A stretch of DNA of 64,000 nucleotides. Source: an uncultured Sphingomonas sp. (GTDB lineage Bacteria > Pseudomonadota > Alphaproteobacteria > Sphingomonadales > Sphingomonadaceae). The stretch lies in assembly GCF_934560975.1 (NCBI RefSeq), contig NZ_CAKTFO010000010.1, positions 1 to 64,000 on the forward strand, written 5' to 3'. A program made the position numbers and the translations under genes. This document shows, one piece after another, positions 13,380 to 21,387 of the stretch (position 1 is its first letter; each line of letters starts with the position of its first letter). Below the pieces are notes generated by a model. The model saw nothing but the letters and a program-made list of their open reading frames with translations, had not been told where the DNA came from and made no database searches.

Positions 13380-14306
13380 ATGACCATCATCGCGAACGAC
13401 GCGCCGCTGCCCGAGGCGCTACGGGGCGGGGTGATCGCACTCGGCAATTTCGACGGCTTCCATCTTGGCCACCAAGCGGTGGTCGGCCGCGCGGTCGCCC
13501 GCGCGCGGGAGCAGGGGCGGCCGGCGATCGTGGCCACGTTCGATCCGCACCCCGCGCGGCATTTCCGGCCGGATGCGCCGCACTTTCGCCTGACCACCAT
13601 CGCCCAGCGGGCGCGCCTGTTCGCGCAGGCGGGGGCGGATGCGACGCTGGTGCTTGGGTTCGACGGGGCGCTGGCGGGCCTATCGCCCGAGCAGTTCGTG
13701 CACGACCAACTGGTCGGCCGCTTCGGCGCGGCGGGGGTGGTGACGGGTGAGGACTTCACCTTCGGCCGGGCGCGGGCAGGCACCGCGGCCTTGCTGGCGG
13801 CACTCGGTGCGGAGCGGGGGCTGGCGGCGGACACGGTGGCGCCGGTCGCAAGCGCGGAAGGCGTGGTGTCGTCCAGCCGCATCCGCCAGGCCCTGCGCGA
13901 TGGCGATTGCGCGACGGCCGCCCGCTTGCTGAGCCGCCCCTTCGCCATCCAAGGCGCGGTGGTGCATGGCGACAAGCGCGGGCGCGAACTCGGCTATCCC
14001 ACCGCGAACCTGGAACTCGGTGATTATGTCCGCCCGCGCTACGGCATCTATGCGGTGCGCGGCCATCTGGCGGACGGGCGCGTGGTGGGCGGTGTCGCCA
14101 ACCTCGGCATCCGCCCCAGCTTCGATCCGCCGAAGGAATTGCTGGAGCCGTACTTCTTCGATTTTTCCGGCGACCTCTATGGTCAGGTGATCGAAGTGGC
14201 GCTGATCGCCTTCCTGCGCGGCGAGGCACGGTTCGACAGCATGGATGCGCTGATCCGGCAGATGGGCTGCGACAGCGCGGCGGCGCAGGCGATACTGGCC
14301 GGCTGA
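13380..14306 (+). CDS. ribF: Bifunctional riboflavin kinase / FAD synthetase
   Basis: A 308-residue cytoplasmic enzyme that phosphorylates riboflavin to FMN and adenylates FMN to FAD. The N-terminal adenylyltransferase domain (about 15-180) has the nucleotidyltransferase motif GNFDGFHLGHQAVV and the SSSRIRQALRDGD stretch. The C-terminal flavokinase domain has GDKRGRELGYPTANLEL, GIYAVRG and GVANLGIRPSF. ATG 13380 gives the normal N-terminus; the frame continues upstream through folA in another reading. The stop is followed by the convergent DMT transporter gene. Confidence 0.96.
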   Translation: MTIIANDAPLPEALRGGVIALGNFDGFHLGHQAVVGRAVARAREQGRPAIVATFDPHPARHFRPDAPHFRLTTIAQRARLFAQAGADATLVLGFDGALAGLSPEQFVHDQLVGRFGAAGVVTGEDFTFGRARAGTAALLAALGAERGLAADTVAPVASAEGVVSSSRIRQALRDGDCATAARLLSRPFAIQGAVVHGDKRGRELGYPTANLELGDYVRPRYGIYAVRGHLADGRVVGGVANLGIRPSFDPPKELLEPYFFDFSGDLYGQVIEVALIAFLRGEARFDSMDALIRQMGCDSAAAQAILAG

Positions 14307-14313
14307 CGGCCGG

Positions 14314-15225
14314 TCAGCCCTCGGGCATGGAGCGCGCCTCCACCGGTTCGCGCCCGCGCACCCGCTCGCGGTAGGCGGTGTAGAGGCCGCTGCCGGCGAT
14401 CAGGGCCGCGCCCGCCAGCATCAGCGGCGTCGGGGCCGAGCCGAACACCGCCCAGCCGATCGCGGTCGCTAGGATGATCTGGAGATAGTCGAACGGCACC
14501 ACCACCGATACGGGCGCGAAGCGGAGCGATCCGGTCATGGCGATCTGCGCGAAGCCGCCGAGCAACCCGGCACCCGCCAGCATCGCCATGGTGAGTGGAT
14601 CGTGCCAACGGCCGAAGACCGGCAGCATCGCCGCCCCGGCGAGCGCGGTGAAGGTGCTGAACCAGAAGACGATCGCCGCCGTCCCCTCGGTCCGGCTGAT
14701 TTGGCGCACGGTGATCATCACCGCCGACTGGCCGAAGGCGGCGGCGATTGCGACCGCGACGCCCAGCAGCGGCACGGCGCTCCCGCCCGGCTGCGCCACC
14801 AGGGCCACGCCGACGAAGCCCACCGCCACCGCCGCCCAGCGGCGCGGGCCGATCGCCTCCCCCAGCACCAGTCCCGACAGGATGGTGGCGATCAACGGCG
14901 CGGCGTAGGTGAGGGTGGTCGCCTCGCCCAGCGGCAGCAGCGCCAGCGCGCCGAAGGTCAGCAGCATGGAAACGAGACCGATGGTGGAGCGGGTGATGTG
15001 GGCCAGCGGCTTGGCGGTCCTGACCGCCGACCAGCCGGGCCCGGCGCCGATCCACGCGCTGACCACCAGCAGCGCCCAGCCGTTGCGGTAGAAGATCATT
15101 TCCGGCGTGGCGACGCCCCGATCGCTCGCCGCCTTGAGGAGCGCCGCCATGCCGGCAAAGGCGGTGGCGGAGGCGCTGCGGAGCAGGATGCCCTGCAACC
15201 GGCGTTCGGGCGGAGAAGCGGTCAT
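14314..15225 (-). CDS. EamA/DMT-family transporter
   Basis: A 303-residue inner-membrane protein with two EamA repeats and about ten hydrophobic segments. It begins MTASPPERRLQGILLRSAS. Recognisable repeat features are the first EamA block ending PLIATILSGLVLGEAIGPRRW and the second ending IGWAVFGSAPTPLMLAGAALI. Substrates of such drug/metabolite transporters cannot be predicted from sequence. The frame continues upstream of ATG 15225 without plausible protein. It converges on ribF. Confidence 0.88.
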   Translation of the reverse strand: MTASPPERRLQGILLRSASATAFAGMAALLKAASDRGVATPEMIFYRNGWALLVVSAWIGAGPGWSAVRTAKPLAHITRSTIGLVSMLLTFGALALLPLGEATTLTYAAPLIATILSGLVLGEAIGPRRWAAVAVGFVGVALVAQPGGSAVPLLGVAVAIAAAFGQSAVMITVRQISRTEGTAAIVFWFSTFTALAGAAMLPVFGRWHDPLTMAMLAGAGLLGGFAQIAMTGSLRFAPVSVVVPFDYLQIILATAIGWAVFGSAPTPLMLAGAALIAGSGLYTAYRERVRGREPVEARSMPEG

Positions 15226-15266
15226 GGCCGCCCGGCTACCGCAATGCGGCAGCCATGCCGAGCCCT

Positions 15267-15500
15267 TTACAGGTCGACGCCGGTCGCGATTGCCTCCAGC
15301 TTGCGGACGCGCTCCCTGAGGTCGGCCAGTTCGATGCGGGCGGCCGGCAAGGGCGAACCCTCGGCTCCGCCACGCCCCTGCAGCGAGAGGCGTTGCAGCT
15401 CGATCCACTCGTGCCAGCCCTTGAGGGCGGCGGCCGTCACGATCACCAGTGCGGCGAGGCTCGCCAGCGTGATCGCGGTCCAGGCAAAGGGTTCGGTCAT
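15267..15500 (-). CDS. PspB-like small membrane protein (fourth in array)
   Basis: A 77-residue protein with one N-terminal transmembrane helix (WTAITLASLAALVIVTAAAL) and a short C-terminal coiled coil ending in LRERVRKLEAIATG. That ending resembles the C-terminal signature of PspB and of the next three proteins upstream in the operon. Its ATG overlaps the stop codon of the preceding gene by four bases. It is the last gene of the psp cluster. Function beyond envelope-stress association is unknown. Confidence 0.72.
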   Translation of the reverse strand: MTEPFAWTAITLASLAALVIVTAAALKGWHEWIELQRLSLQGRGGAEGSPLPAARIELADLRERVRKLEAIATGVDL

Positions 15501-15775
15501 CGCCGTGTTTCCTTTTCGATGCGGAGCGCCTCAATCTCGCGCTCCAGTTCGATGGCGCGGTTGCGGTCGCCGTCCGTGACGATCCGCTCCAGCACCTGGA
15601 TGCGGTCCTTCAGCTGCTGCATCTCGCTACGCAGTCGCTGATCGGCCGCGTCGTCACGGGGCGACCCGACAAAGACGTCCTCGCCCTTGTGGCGGACCAC
15701 GCCATAGCGGGCCTTGAGGACGCTGGAGATGCCGACGATCGCGACGATCAGCACCACCATTTCGAACGGGTTCAT
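15497..15775 (-). CDS. PspB-like small membrane protein (third in array)
   Basis: A 92-residue protein with an N-terminal membrane helix (NPFEMVVLIVAIVGISSVL) and a charged coiled-coil tail containing LKDRIQVLERIVTDGDRNR, the same pattern seen in true PspB. The start is ATG 15775; the upstream extension overlaps the neighbouring gene and lacks protein character. It is translationally coupled to the following 77-residue gene. The central segment (RHKGEDVFVGSPRDDAAD) is unlike PspB. Confidence 0.75.
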   Translation of the reverse strand: MNPFEMVVLIVAIVGISSVLKARYGVVRHKGEDVFVGSPRDDAADQRLRSEMQQLKDRIQVLERIVTDGDRNRAIELEREIEALRIEKETRR

Positions 15776-15803
15776 GCCTGCACTCCCTGTTTCGTTCCCT
15801 GTG

Positions 15804-16067
15804 TCAGTTGACGGGCGCGTCGCGCAGCCGCTCGATCTCTTCACCCAGCATGGTGGAGCGATCGGTCAGGATCCGTTCCAGCACGGCGACGCGCTGTTCC
15901 AGCCGTTCGGTGCGGGCGGCGTATTGCGCTGCCTTTTCCGCAGTATGTTCGCTGAGCAGTTCAAGCTGGCGGTGCTTGTAGCGGATCCAGGGGCGGACGA
16001 AGACGCCGCCGAAGATGGCCAGCAGGCCGCAGCTGATGCCGAGGATGGGGATGAGGAGGGGGTTCAT
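15804..16067 (-). CDS. PspB-like small membrane protein (second in array)
   Basis: An 87-residue protein with an N-terminal membrane helix (NPLLIPILGISCGLLAIFGG), a basic juxtamembrane stretch (RPWIRYKHRQ) and a coiled coil containing RLEQRVAVLERILTDRS. The last motif matches PspB, where this region mediates contact with PspA or PspF. The gene lies between pspC and the third array member, all on the same strand with short spacers. Confidence 0.75.
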   Translation of the reverse strand: MNPLLIPILGISCGLLAIFGGVFVRPWIRYKHRQLELLSEHTAEKAAQYAARTERLEQRVAVLERILTDRSTMLGEEIERLRDAPVN

Positions 16068-16097
16068 GGTCGGGGCTCCTTGTTGGGGATGCGCGGC

Positions 16098-16481
16098 TCA
16101 GCGCAGCGCCTCGATCTCGTCGGCGAGGCGACGATTGTGGCTGGTGACGTGCAGTTCTATGTCTGCCAGGCGGCGGTCGATGTCGCGGAAGCTGGCGCGG
16201 ACGTCGCGGATCGAATTGGCGGGGCGCGCACGGACCTTTTGCCAGAATTTGCGATCCTCGCGATCGGCATAATCCAGCTCGCGCGGCTTGTCGTGGGCGA
16301 TCAGGCCGAGCGCGAGATAGGCGACCAGGCCCAGCCCGCCCGTGGCGAACACCGTCAGCAGCAGCACGCCGACCCGGACAAAGGTGACGTCGATGCCGGT
16401 ATAATCGGTGATGCCGGCGCAGACGCCCATGAACTTGCCGTGGCGCTTGTCGAGATAGAAACTGGTGCGGCGGGGTGTCAT
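16098..16481 (-). CDS. pspC: Phage shock protein C
   Basis: A 127-residue PspC-domain membrane protein that senses envelope stress with PspB. The N-terminal domain has FYLDKRHGKFMGVCAGITDYTG, then a membrane helix VGVLLLTVFATGGLGLVAYLALGL. The C-terminal half is a soluble helical tail with DRRLADIELHVTS, again resembling the PspB coiled-coil end. ATG 16481 is supported by the PspC start; the upstream extension has no domain. Confidence 0.92.
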   Translation of the reverse strand: MTPRRTSFYLDKRHGKFMGVCAGITDYTGIDVTFVRVGVLLLTVFATGGLGLVAYLALGLIAHDKPRELDYADREDRKFWQKVRARPANSIRDVRASFRDIDRRLADIELHVTSHNRRLADEIEALR

Positions 16482-16521
16482 CGTCTGTATCCCTTTCGAT
16501 GCGTTGGGTGGCCGGTCGCGC

Positions 16522-16839
16522 TCACAGGCTGCGGGGGCTGCGTGGTTGAGGGTCGCGGTCCAGCGGGCGGTGGAAGGCGGAGCGGCCGTCCCGCTCCTCC
16601 TCGTCACGCGCCGCTACGCGGAGGCGGAAGTCGGGACTGTCGGCCGCGACGATGCGTTCGATGGTGGTCATGCGGTCGTCCAGCCGGCGGGCGAGATCGT
16701 GGAGCTCGTCCAGCAGATTCTCGTCCTCCAGGCTGAGCGTGCCGGTCTTCTTCCACTGGGTGACATAGTGGAAGAGCAGCCAGGGCAGTCCCAGGAACAG
16801 GATGCCGACCGCGAAGATGGGGATTAGGACGTCCTCCAT
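16522..16839 (-). CDS. pspB: Phage shock protein B
   Basis: A 105-residue PspB homologue with an N-terminal membrane helix (IPIFAVGILFLGLPWLLFHYV) and the coiled-coil signature RRLDDRMTTIERIVAADSPDFRLR, which closely follows enterobacterial PspB. The last 30 residues are an arginine- and proline-rich extension. It starts four bases before the stop region of pspA and lies in the order pspA-pspB-pspC. Confidence 0.9.
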   Translation of the reverse strand: MEDVLIPIFAVGILFLGLPWLLFHYVTQWKKTGTLSLEDENLLDELHDLARRLDDRMTTIERIVAADSPDFRLRVAARDEEERDGRSAFHRPLDRDPQPRSPRSL

Positions 16840-16843
16840 CGCC

Positions 16844-17524
16844 TCAGCCCTCCTGTCCCGACGGCCCGCCCGACACCCGCGCCTTCAGCGCGGCGAGTTC
16901 GGCATCGACCTTGTCGGCGGAGCGCAGCTCGGCAATTTCCTCCTCCAGGCTCTTCTGGACGCCCAGGCCGGCGGCATCGGCGCGGCCCTCGGCCATGTCC
17001 GCCCGCCGTTCCAGCAGTTCAAAGCGGGAGAACGCGTCCTCCACCTTCTGCCCGGCATACATTTCGCGCAGGCGGGTGCGGTTTTCGGCGCTTTCTAGCC
17101 GGGTTGTGACCGAATTCTGGCGCGCGCGCGCCTCACGCAGCTTGTTCTGGAGCTTGGCGATGTCCGCCTCGCACGCGGACAATGCCTCGTCGATCACGCC
17201 GATCTCGTCCTTCAGCTGCTCGGCCAGGTCGGCGGCCTTCTGGCGCTCGACCAGGGCGGCCTTGGCGAGGTCCTCACGCTGGCGCGACAGGGCCAGTTCG
17301 GCTTTCTCCAACCAGCCGTCCTGGACCTGGTCCAGCTTGGCGATCTGGCGACGCATTTCCTTCTGGTCGGCGATGTGGCGGGCGGCGGATGCGCGCACCT
17401 CCACCAGGGTCTCCTCCATCTCCAGGATGATCATGCGGATCATCTTCGCCGGGTCTTCGGCCCGATCGAGCAGATCGGTCATGTTGGCGGCGATGATGTC
17501 GCGGGTGCGGGAGAAGATTCCCAT
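16844..17524 (-). CDS. pspA: Phage shock protein A
   Basis: A 226-residue PspA/IM30-family protein, which binds stressed inner membrane and, in the known systems, inhibits PspF when free. It starts MGIFSRTRDIIAANMTDLLD and is almost entirely coiled coil, with the family stretches AEDPAKMIRMIILEMEETL and RQREDLAKAALVE. The length is near that of E. coli PspA. ATG 17524 has AAAAGGAGC upstream. The 91 bases before it carry no sigma-54 promoter that I can see, so it may be read from the promoter in front of the preceding TonB-like gene. Confidence 0.95.
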   Translation of the reverse strand: MGIFSRTRDIIAANMTDLLDRAEDPAKMIRMIILEMEETLVEVRASAARHIADQKEMRRQIAKLDQVQDGWLEKAELALSRQREDLAKAALVERQKAADLAEQLKDEIGVIDEALSACEADIAKLQNKLREARARQNSVTTRLESAENRTRLREMYAGQKVEDAFSRFELLERRADMAEGRADAAGLGVQKSLEEEIAELRSADKVDAELAALKARVSGGPSGQEG

Positions 17525-17615
17525 TCGTGATGCTCCTTTTACGCGTTCGGCCTTGAACAAAGGCAATGATGAAAGTCGGGGCGGGTCAAGGGGGTGCCCG
17601 CCCCGGCAGCGCCGT

Positions 17616-18119
17616 TCACCGGGCGGCGATCCGGGTGGTGGGGGTTTCGTCGCGGCCGGCGAACTGCACGGCATGGGCGTCGCGGCGCTGCATCTCGGCA
17701 ATTTGGGCCTCGCTGCCGGCAGTGCCGAAATAGAGGTTCATGCGGACGGCCTGCCGCGTACCGCGATAGCCGGCGGGCAGGGCGGGATAGAGGATGCTGC
17801 GGGCGACCTTCACCGCGCGCCGGTCGAGCCTTTTGTCGCCGGACGAGCGCAGCAGGGTCGCGCCGGCAAACTCGCCGTCCGCGCCGAAATGCGCCGCAAC
17901 CACCGACCTGGCGGCCGTGGTGGGCGTGTAGGCCGTGTCCGATTCACGCAGGTTCCGGATCTTGCCCGCAACCTTGTCTTCCCAGGCGGCGGCGGTCAGC
18001 GGCGACGTCGCGGCCTTTACCGGACCCACGGCGGCGAGGATGCACGCGCCGGATAGGGCCAGCGCGCCGATCGAGGAAAGTGCAAAGCGTTGCAGATCGG
18101 TCTTGTTGACGTTGAACAT
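17616..18119 (-). CDS. TonB C-terminal-like exported protein
   Basis: A 167-residue protein with an N-terminal signal or anchor helix (FALSSIGALALSGACILAAVGPVKA) and a C-terminal domain resembling the TonB energy-transducer fold: WEDKVAGKIRNL near its start, then a region VVAAHFGADGEFAGATLLRSSG, and RLDRRAVKVARSILYPALP. It lacks a proline-rich periplasmic spacer, so it is not a classical TonB. It is the first gene downstream of a sigma-54-type promoter and reads toward pspA, which places it in the envelope-stress operon. Its role there is inferred only from position. Confidence 0.75.
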   Translation of the reverse strand: MFNVNKTDLQRFALSSIGALALSGACILAAVGPVKAATSPLTAAAWEDKVAGKIRNLRESDTAYTPTTAARSVVAAHFGADGEFAGATLLRSSGDKRLDRRAVKVARSILYPALPAGYRGTRQAVRMNLYFGTAGSEAQIAEMQRRDAHAVQFAGRDETPTTRIAAR

Positions 18120-18184
18120 GGACTGTCTCCCGAGAACCTTGGTGTCTTCACCTGCACCGGTCCGTCCGGTGTCGACCAAGGCAT

Positions 18185-18201
18185 TGCAGGAGCTGTGCCA
18201 A
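18185..18201 (-). promoter_or_regulatory. Sigma-54-type (-24/-12) promoter of the psp operon
   Basis: On the minus strand the sequence reads TTGGCACAGCTCCTGCA. The -24 element TTGGCAC is perfect and the -12 element is CTGC instead of TTGC, with exactly ten bases between the GG and GC doublets. The start of transcription would fall near 18174, about 55 bases before the TonB-like gene. pspF, an enhancer-binding activator of sigma-54, lies next to it in divergent orientation. Confidence 0.7.
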
Positions 18202-18301
18202 ATGAAGTTTTCGCGACAATACATCGACTTAGCTGCCCGGGACTTGGCAGCTGCATTCTTGCCACTTGCTAAATAGTAGGAAAATCCGCCAAGTTGAGGC
18301 C

Positions 18302-19336
18302 ATGGAGCGAGATGCGCAATTCATCGGACAGTCCGGGCCGTTCCTGGATGCGGTGGAGCGCGCCAGCCGGGCCGCCGCGCTGAACCGCCCCGTGCTGGTG
18401 ATCGGCGAGCGCGGCACCGGCAAGGAATTGGTGGCGGAGCGCCTTCATCGCCTGTCCCCGCGCTGGGCCGGGCCGCTGGTGACCATGAACTGCGCTGCCC
18501 TGCCGGAGACATTGATCGAGGCCGAATTGTTCGGGCACGAAGCCGGTGCCTTCACCGGCGCGACCAAGGCGCGGGCCGGGCGGTTCGAGGAGGCGGACGG
18601 CGGGACGTTGTTTCTCGACGAACTGGCGACGCTCAGCCAGGGCGCGCAGGAGCGATTGCTGCGCGCGACTGAGTATGGCGAGGTGACGCGGATCGGCGCG
18701 TCACGCCCGCTGCGGGTGGACGTGCGGATCGTGGCGGCAACCAACGAACATCTGCCCGACCTGGTGGAGCAAGGCCGCTTTCGCGCCGACCTGCTCGATC
18801 GCCTGTCGTTCGAGGTCATCACCCTGCCCCCGTTGCGCGCGCGGGAGGGCGACATCGCGGTGCTGGCCGACCATTTCGGGCGGCGCATGGCGTCGGAACT
18901 GGGGTGGACGCGCTGGCCGGGCTTTTCCGCCACGGCCGCTGCCACGCTGGAACGGCACGATTGGCCCGGCAATGTCCGCGAGCTGCGCAACGCGGTGGAG
19001 CGTGCGGTCTATCGCTGGGAGGATGAGGGGCGGCCGGTGGATGCGATCCAGTTCGATCCCTTCGCCTCTCCCTGGCGGATGGCCGCGCTGAAGCCGGACG
19101 CGGCCGGGGCGGCTGCGGAGGAGCCCGCCAGGGTATCGCCCGCGGCCGGCGTGCCGAGCCTGGACTGCGACGACCTGCGCGCGTCCTGCCATGCTTTTGA
19201 GCGGCAGCTGTTGGAGGTGGCGCTGGCGCGGTGCCGCTTCAACCAGCGGGCGACCGCCACCGCGCTGAAACTCAGTTACGATCAGTTGCGTCATGCCCTG
19301 CGCCGGCATGACCTGCTGGAGAAATCGGCCGGCTGA
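18302..19336 (+). CDS. pspF: Sigma-54-dependent psp operon activator PspF
   Basis: A 344-residue AAA+ enhancer-binding protein without an N-terminal receiver domain, as in PspF. Visible are Walker A GERGTGKE, the sigma-54 contact loop GAFTGA, Walker B GGTLFLDE, the sensor region and DWPGNVRELRNAVERA. A C-terminal Fis-type helix-turn-helix ends the protein (NQRATATALKLSYDQLRHAL). It diverges from the psp operon it is expected to control. ATG 18302 gives MERDAQFIGQSG; a TTG at 18266 is in frame. Its last 65 bases overlap the trehalase gene on the other strand. Confidence 0.93.
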   Translation: MERDAQFIGQSGPFLDAVERASRAAALNRPVLVIGERGTGKELVAERLHRLSPRWAGPLVTMNCAALPETLIEAELFGHEAGAFTGATKARAGRFEEADGGTLFLDELATLSQGAQERLLRATEYGEVTRIGASRPLRVDVRIVAATNEHLPDLVEQGRFRADLLDRLSFEVITLPPLRAREGDIAVLADHFGRRMASELGWTRWPGFSATAAATLERHDWPGNVRELRNAVERAVYRWEDEGRPVDAIQFDPFASPWRMAALKPDAAGAAAEEPARVSPAAGVPSLDCDDLRASCHAFERQLLEVALARCRFNQRATATALKLSYDQLRHALRRHDLLEKSAG

Positions 19337-20876
19337 GGTCGGGGTAGCGGTCCAGCAGCGCGCTGGTCACGCCGTTGGTCCAGCCGAAACCGTCCTGCAG
19401 CGGATATTCGCCGCCACCGCCGGGCTTGTTTTCCTCGACATCGTACTTTTCCAGCATTTTGCCGGTTTCGCGATAGGTGTCGGTTACGGTGGTCAGCCAG
19501 CGGGCGGCGATCTCCTTCGCCAGAGGAAATTGGCCGTGGCGCCGCAGCCCCTCCACGGCGATCCACTGGAGCGGCGCCCAGCCGTTCGGCGCATCCCATT
19601 GCTGCCCGGTGCGCAGGGTCGTGGTGCGCAGGCCGCCGGAGGCGAGCAGTTGGCCGCGCACGGTATCCGCTACCTGCCGGACTTGGCCTGGCGCGGATAG
19701 ACCGACGAAGAGCGGATACAGCGTCGCGGCGGAGAGGACCGGCGTGGGTCGATGGTCGCGCAGGCTCCAGTCGGCGTAGCGCCCCAGCCGGGGTTGCCAG
19801 AGATAGCGGCCGATCGCCGCCTTGCGCCGCCGCGCCATGGTGGCGAAGCTGTGCACGCAGGCCGTGTCGCCTATGTCGCCGCAGCGTTGGGCGATGCGCC
19901 GTTCCATGGCCCATAACAGGCTGTTGAGGTCGACCGGCACGATTTCGGTGGTGCGGATGGAGGCGAGCGATCGGGGGTCGCGGAGCCAGCGGCTGCTGAA
20001 ATCCCATCCGCTTTCCGCGCCCGCGCGCAGGTCGCGCTGGGTGTCGGCGGCGGGGCGCGGCGCGGCCTCCCGCGCGGTGGCGGCGTCCTCCGCATAGGAT
20101 TCGTCGCGCGGCGTGTCGCGATCGTCGAAGTAGCGATTGAGCAGGGTGCCGTCGGGCATACGCACCACCCGCAGACAGGCGAGGCGGGCGCGATCGACGC
20201 AAATCCGCCCCTTCATCCAGAAATCATGCTCGGCCCGCAGCGCGGCCAGCCGGCTGCGTGCCACCGCCGGATCCATATTGTCCGATAGGTCGAGCATCAG
20301 GGCGTAGAAGGGCGGCTGCGACCGGCTGAGATAATAAGTGCGCGTGCCGTTCGGGATATGGCCGTAGCGCTCGATCAGGCTGGTGAAATCGTCGATCATG
20401 GCCTCGACCAGATCGGAACGGCCGTCCGCCTTCAGGCCCAGCATCGTGAAATAGCTGTCCCAGTAATAGATTTCCTGGAAGCGTCCTCCCGGCACGACAT
20501 AGGGGCGGGGCAGCGGCACGGCGGAACCGCCGGCCACCTTTTGCGCGGGCATGCGCACCAGCTGCGGCCACAACGCGCGCACATGAGCCCGCACGTCGGG
20601 CGCGGCCGTTCCCGGCTCCCCCCGCACGACGAAGTTGGCGAGCACGAACCGCTTGAGCGCGATCGGGTCCGATGGAGCCTGCGCCCGATAGTCCGCCATG
20701 ATCGCGGCCACGGACCGCCTGGGCTCCGCATCGGCGAAGGTCTTGCCGTCCGCGAAGATGCGGGCGGTCTGCACGGCGCGGAACAGGTCGCCATATTCGT
20801 CGGCCGGCGTCGATTGCGCGAAAACGGCGGTCGCAAGCAGCAGCGCGACAGCCCCGAAACGGGCGATCCTTGTCAT
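19272..20876 (-). CDS. treA: Periplasmic alpha,alpha-trehalase
   Basis: A 534-residue GH37 trehalase that splits trehalose into two glucoses. Residues 1-20 are a signal peptide (RIARFGAVALLLATAVFAQS), so it acts in the periplasm. Both family signatures are present: PGGRFQEIYYWDSYF and QWDAPNGWAP, plus EKYDVEENKPGGGGEYPLQDGF with the glycine-rich loop. The frame continues upstream of ATG 20876 but has no protein character there. The C-terminal 20 or so residues overlap the pspF 3' end antisense. Confidence 0.95.
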   Translation of the reverse strand: MTRIARFGAVALLLATAVFAQSTPADEYGDLFRAVQTARIFADGKTFADAEPRRSVAAIMADYRAQAPSDPIALKRFVLANFVVRGEPGTAAPDVRAHVRALWPQLVRMPAQKVAGGSAVPLPRPYVVPGGRFQEIYYWDSYFTMLGLKADGRSDLVEAMIDDFTSLIERYGHIPNGTRTYYLSRSQPPFYALMLDLSDNMDPAVARSRLAALRAEHDFWMKGRICVDRARLACLRVVRMPDGTLLNRYFDDRDTPRDESYAEDAATAREAAPRPAADTQRDLRAGAESGWDFSSRWLRDPRSLASIRTTEIVPVDLNSLLWAMERRIAQRCGDIGDTACVHSFATMARRRKAAIGRYLWQPRLGRYADWSLRDHRPTPVLSAATLYPLFVGLSAPGQVRQVADTVRGQLLASGGLRTTTLRTGQQWDAPNGWAPLQWIAVEGLRRHGQFPLAKEIAARWLTTVTDTYRETGKMLEKYDVEENKPGGGGEYPLQDGFGWTNGVTSALLDRYPDLSRPISPAGHAGAGHDATDRN

Positions 20877-20963
20877 GGCGCCATCTAAAGACGCAAATGC
20901 CGGTGTCGCAAGCAAAGGGGTCCGGTTGCTCCGCGATGCCGCTTCCTGTATCGGACCGGTCCC

Positions 20964-21317
20964 ATGCTTACCTTTCTGCTCGTCGTTCATGCGCTGGTCG
21001 CAGCTGCCCTTGTCGCCGTCATCCTGATGCAGCGTTCGGAAGGCGGCGGCCTGGCGTCCGGCGGCAGCCCGGCCGGGCTGATGAGCGCGCGCGGCGCGGC
21101 CGATTTCCTGACGCGCACCACGTCGGTGCTGGCGGCGATCTTCATCATCCTTTCGATCGGCCTGGCGGCGCTGGCGACCATGACGGCGGCGCCGGCACGG
21201 ATCGATACGTCGCTGAAGCGTGCCCAGCCGGTGGAGGCGCCCGCCGCCGCGCCTGCCAACCCCGCCACGCCCGCGCCCGCCCCGGCGGACAACGGCACGG
21301 TTCCGCTGGCGCGCTGA
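20964..21317 (+). CDS. secG: Preprotein translocase subunit SecG
   Basis: A 117-residue inner-membrane subunit of the SecYEG channel. Two membrane helices flank the conserved cytoplasmic loop: LLVVHALVAAALVAVILMQ, then RSEGGGLASGG, and after FLTRTTSVLAA the second helix IFIILSIGLAALAT. The tail is alanine- and proline-rich as in other alphaproteobacteria. pyrG follows 70 bases later, a common pairing. It diverges from trehalase across 87 bases. Confidence 0.94.
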   Translation: MLTFLLVVHALVAAALVAVILMQRSEGGGLASGGSPAGLMSARGAADFLTRTTSVLAAIFIILSIGLAALATMTAAPARIDTSLKRAQPVEAPAAAPANPATPAPAPADNGTVPLAR

Positions 21318-21387
21318 CGGTCCTGGCGGCGCGGGGATCACAAGCCCCTTGCGCCGCATGGATTCGGACGGCTAACCCCATCCTCCC

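Noticed and set aside
17525..17615. Search for a sigma-54 promoter directly before pspA
   Set aside because: No GG-N10-GC pair with the required flanks is present; only a weak TTGACC that could be a sigma-70 -35.
18243..18272. TTGGCAG...TTGCC on the plus strand as a sigma-54 promoter for pspF
   Set aside because: The GG-to-GC spacing is 13 rather than 10 bases, so it does not fit.
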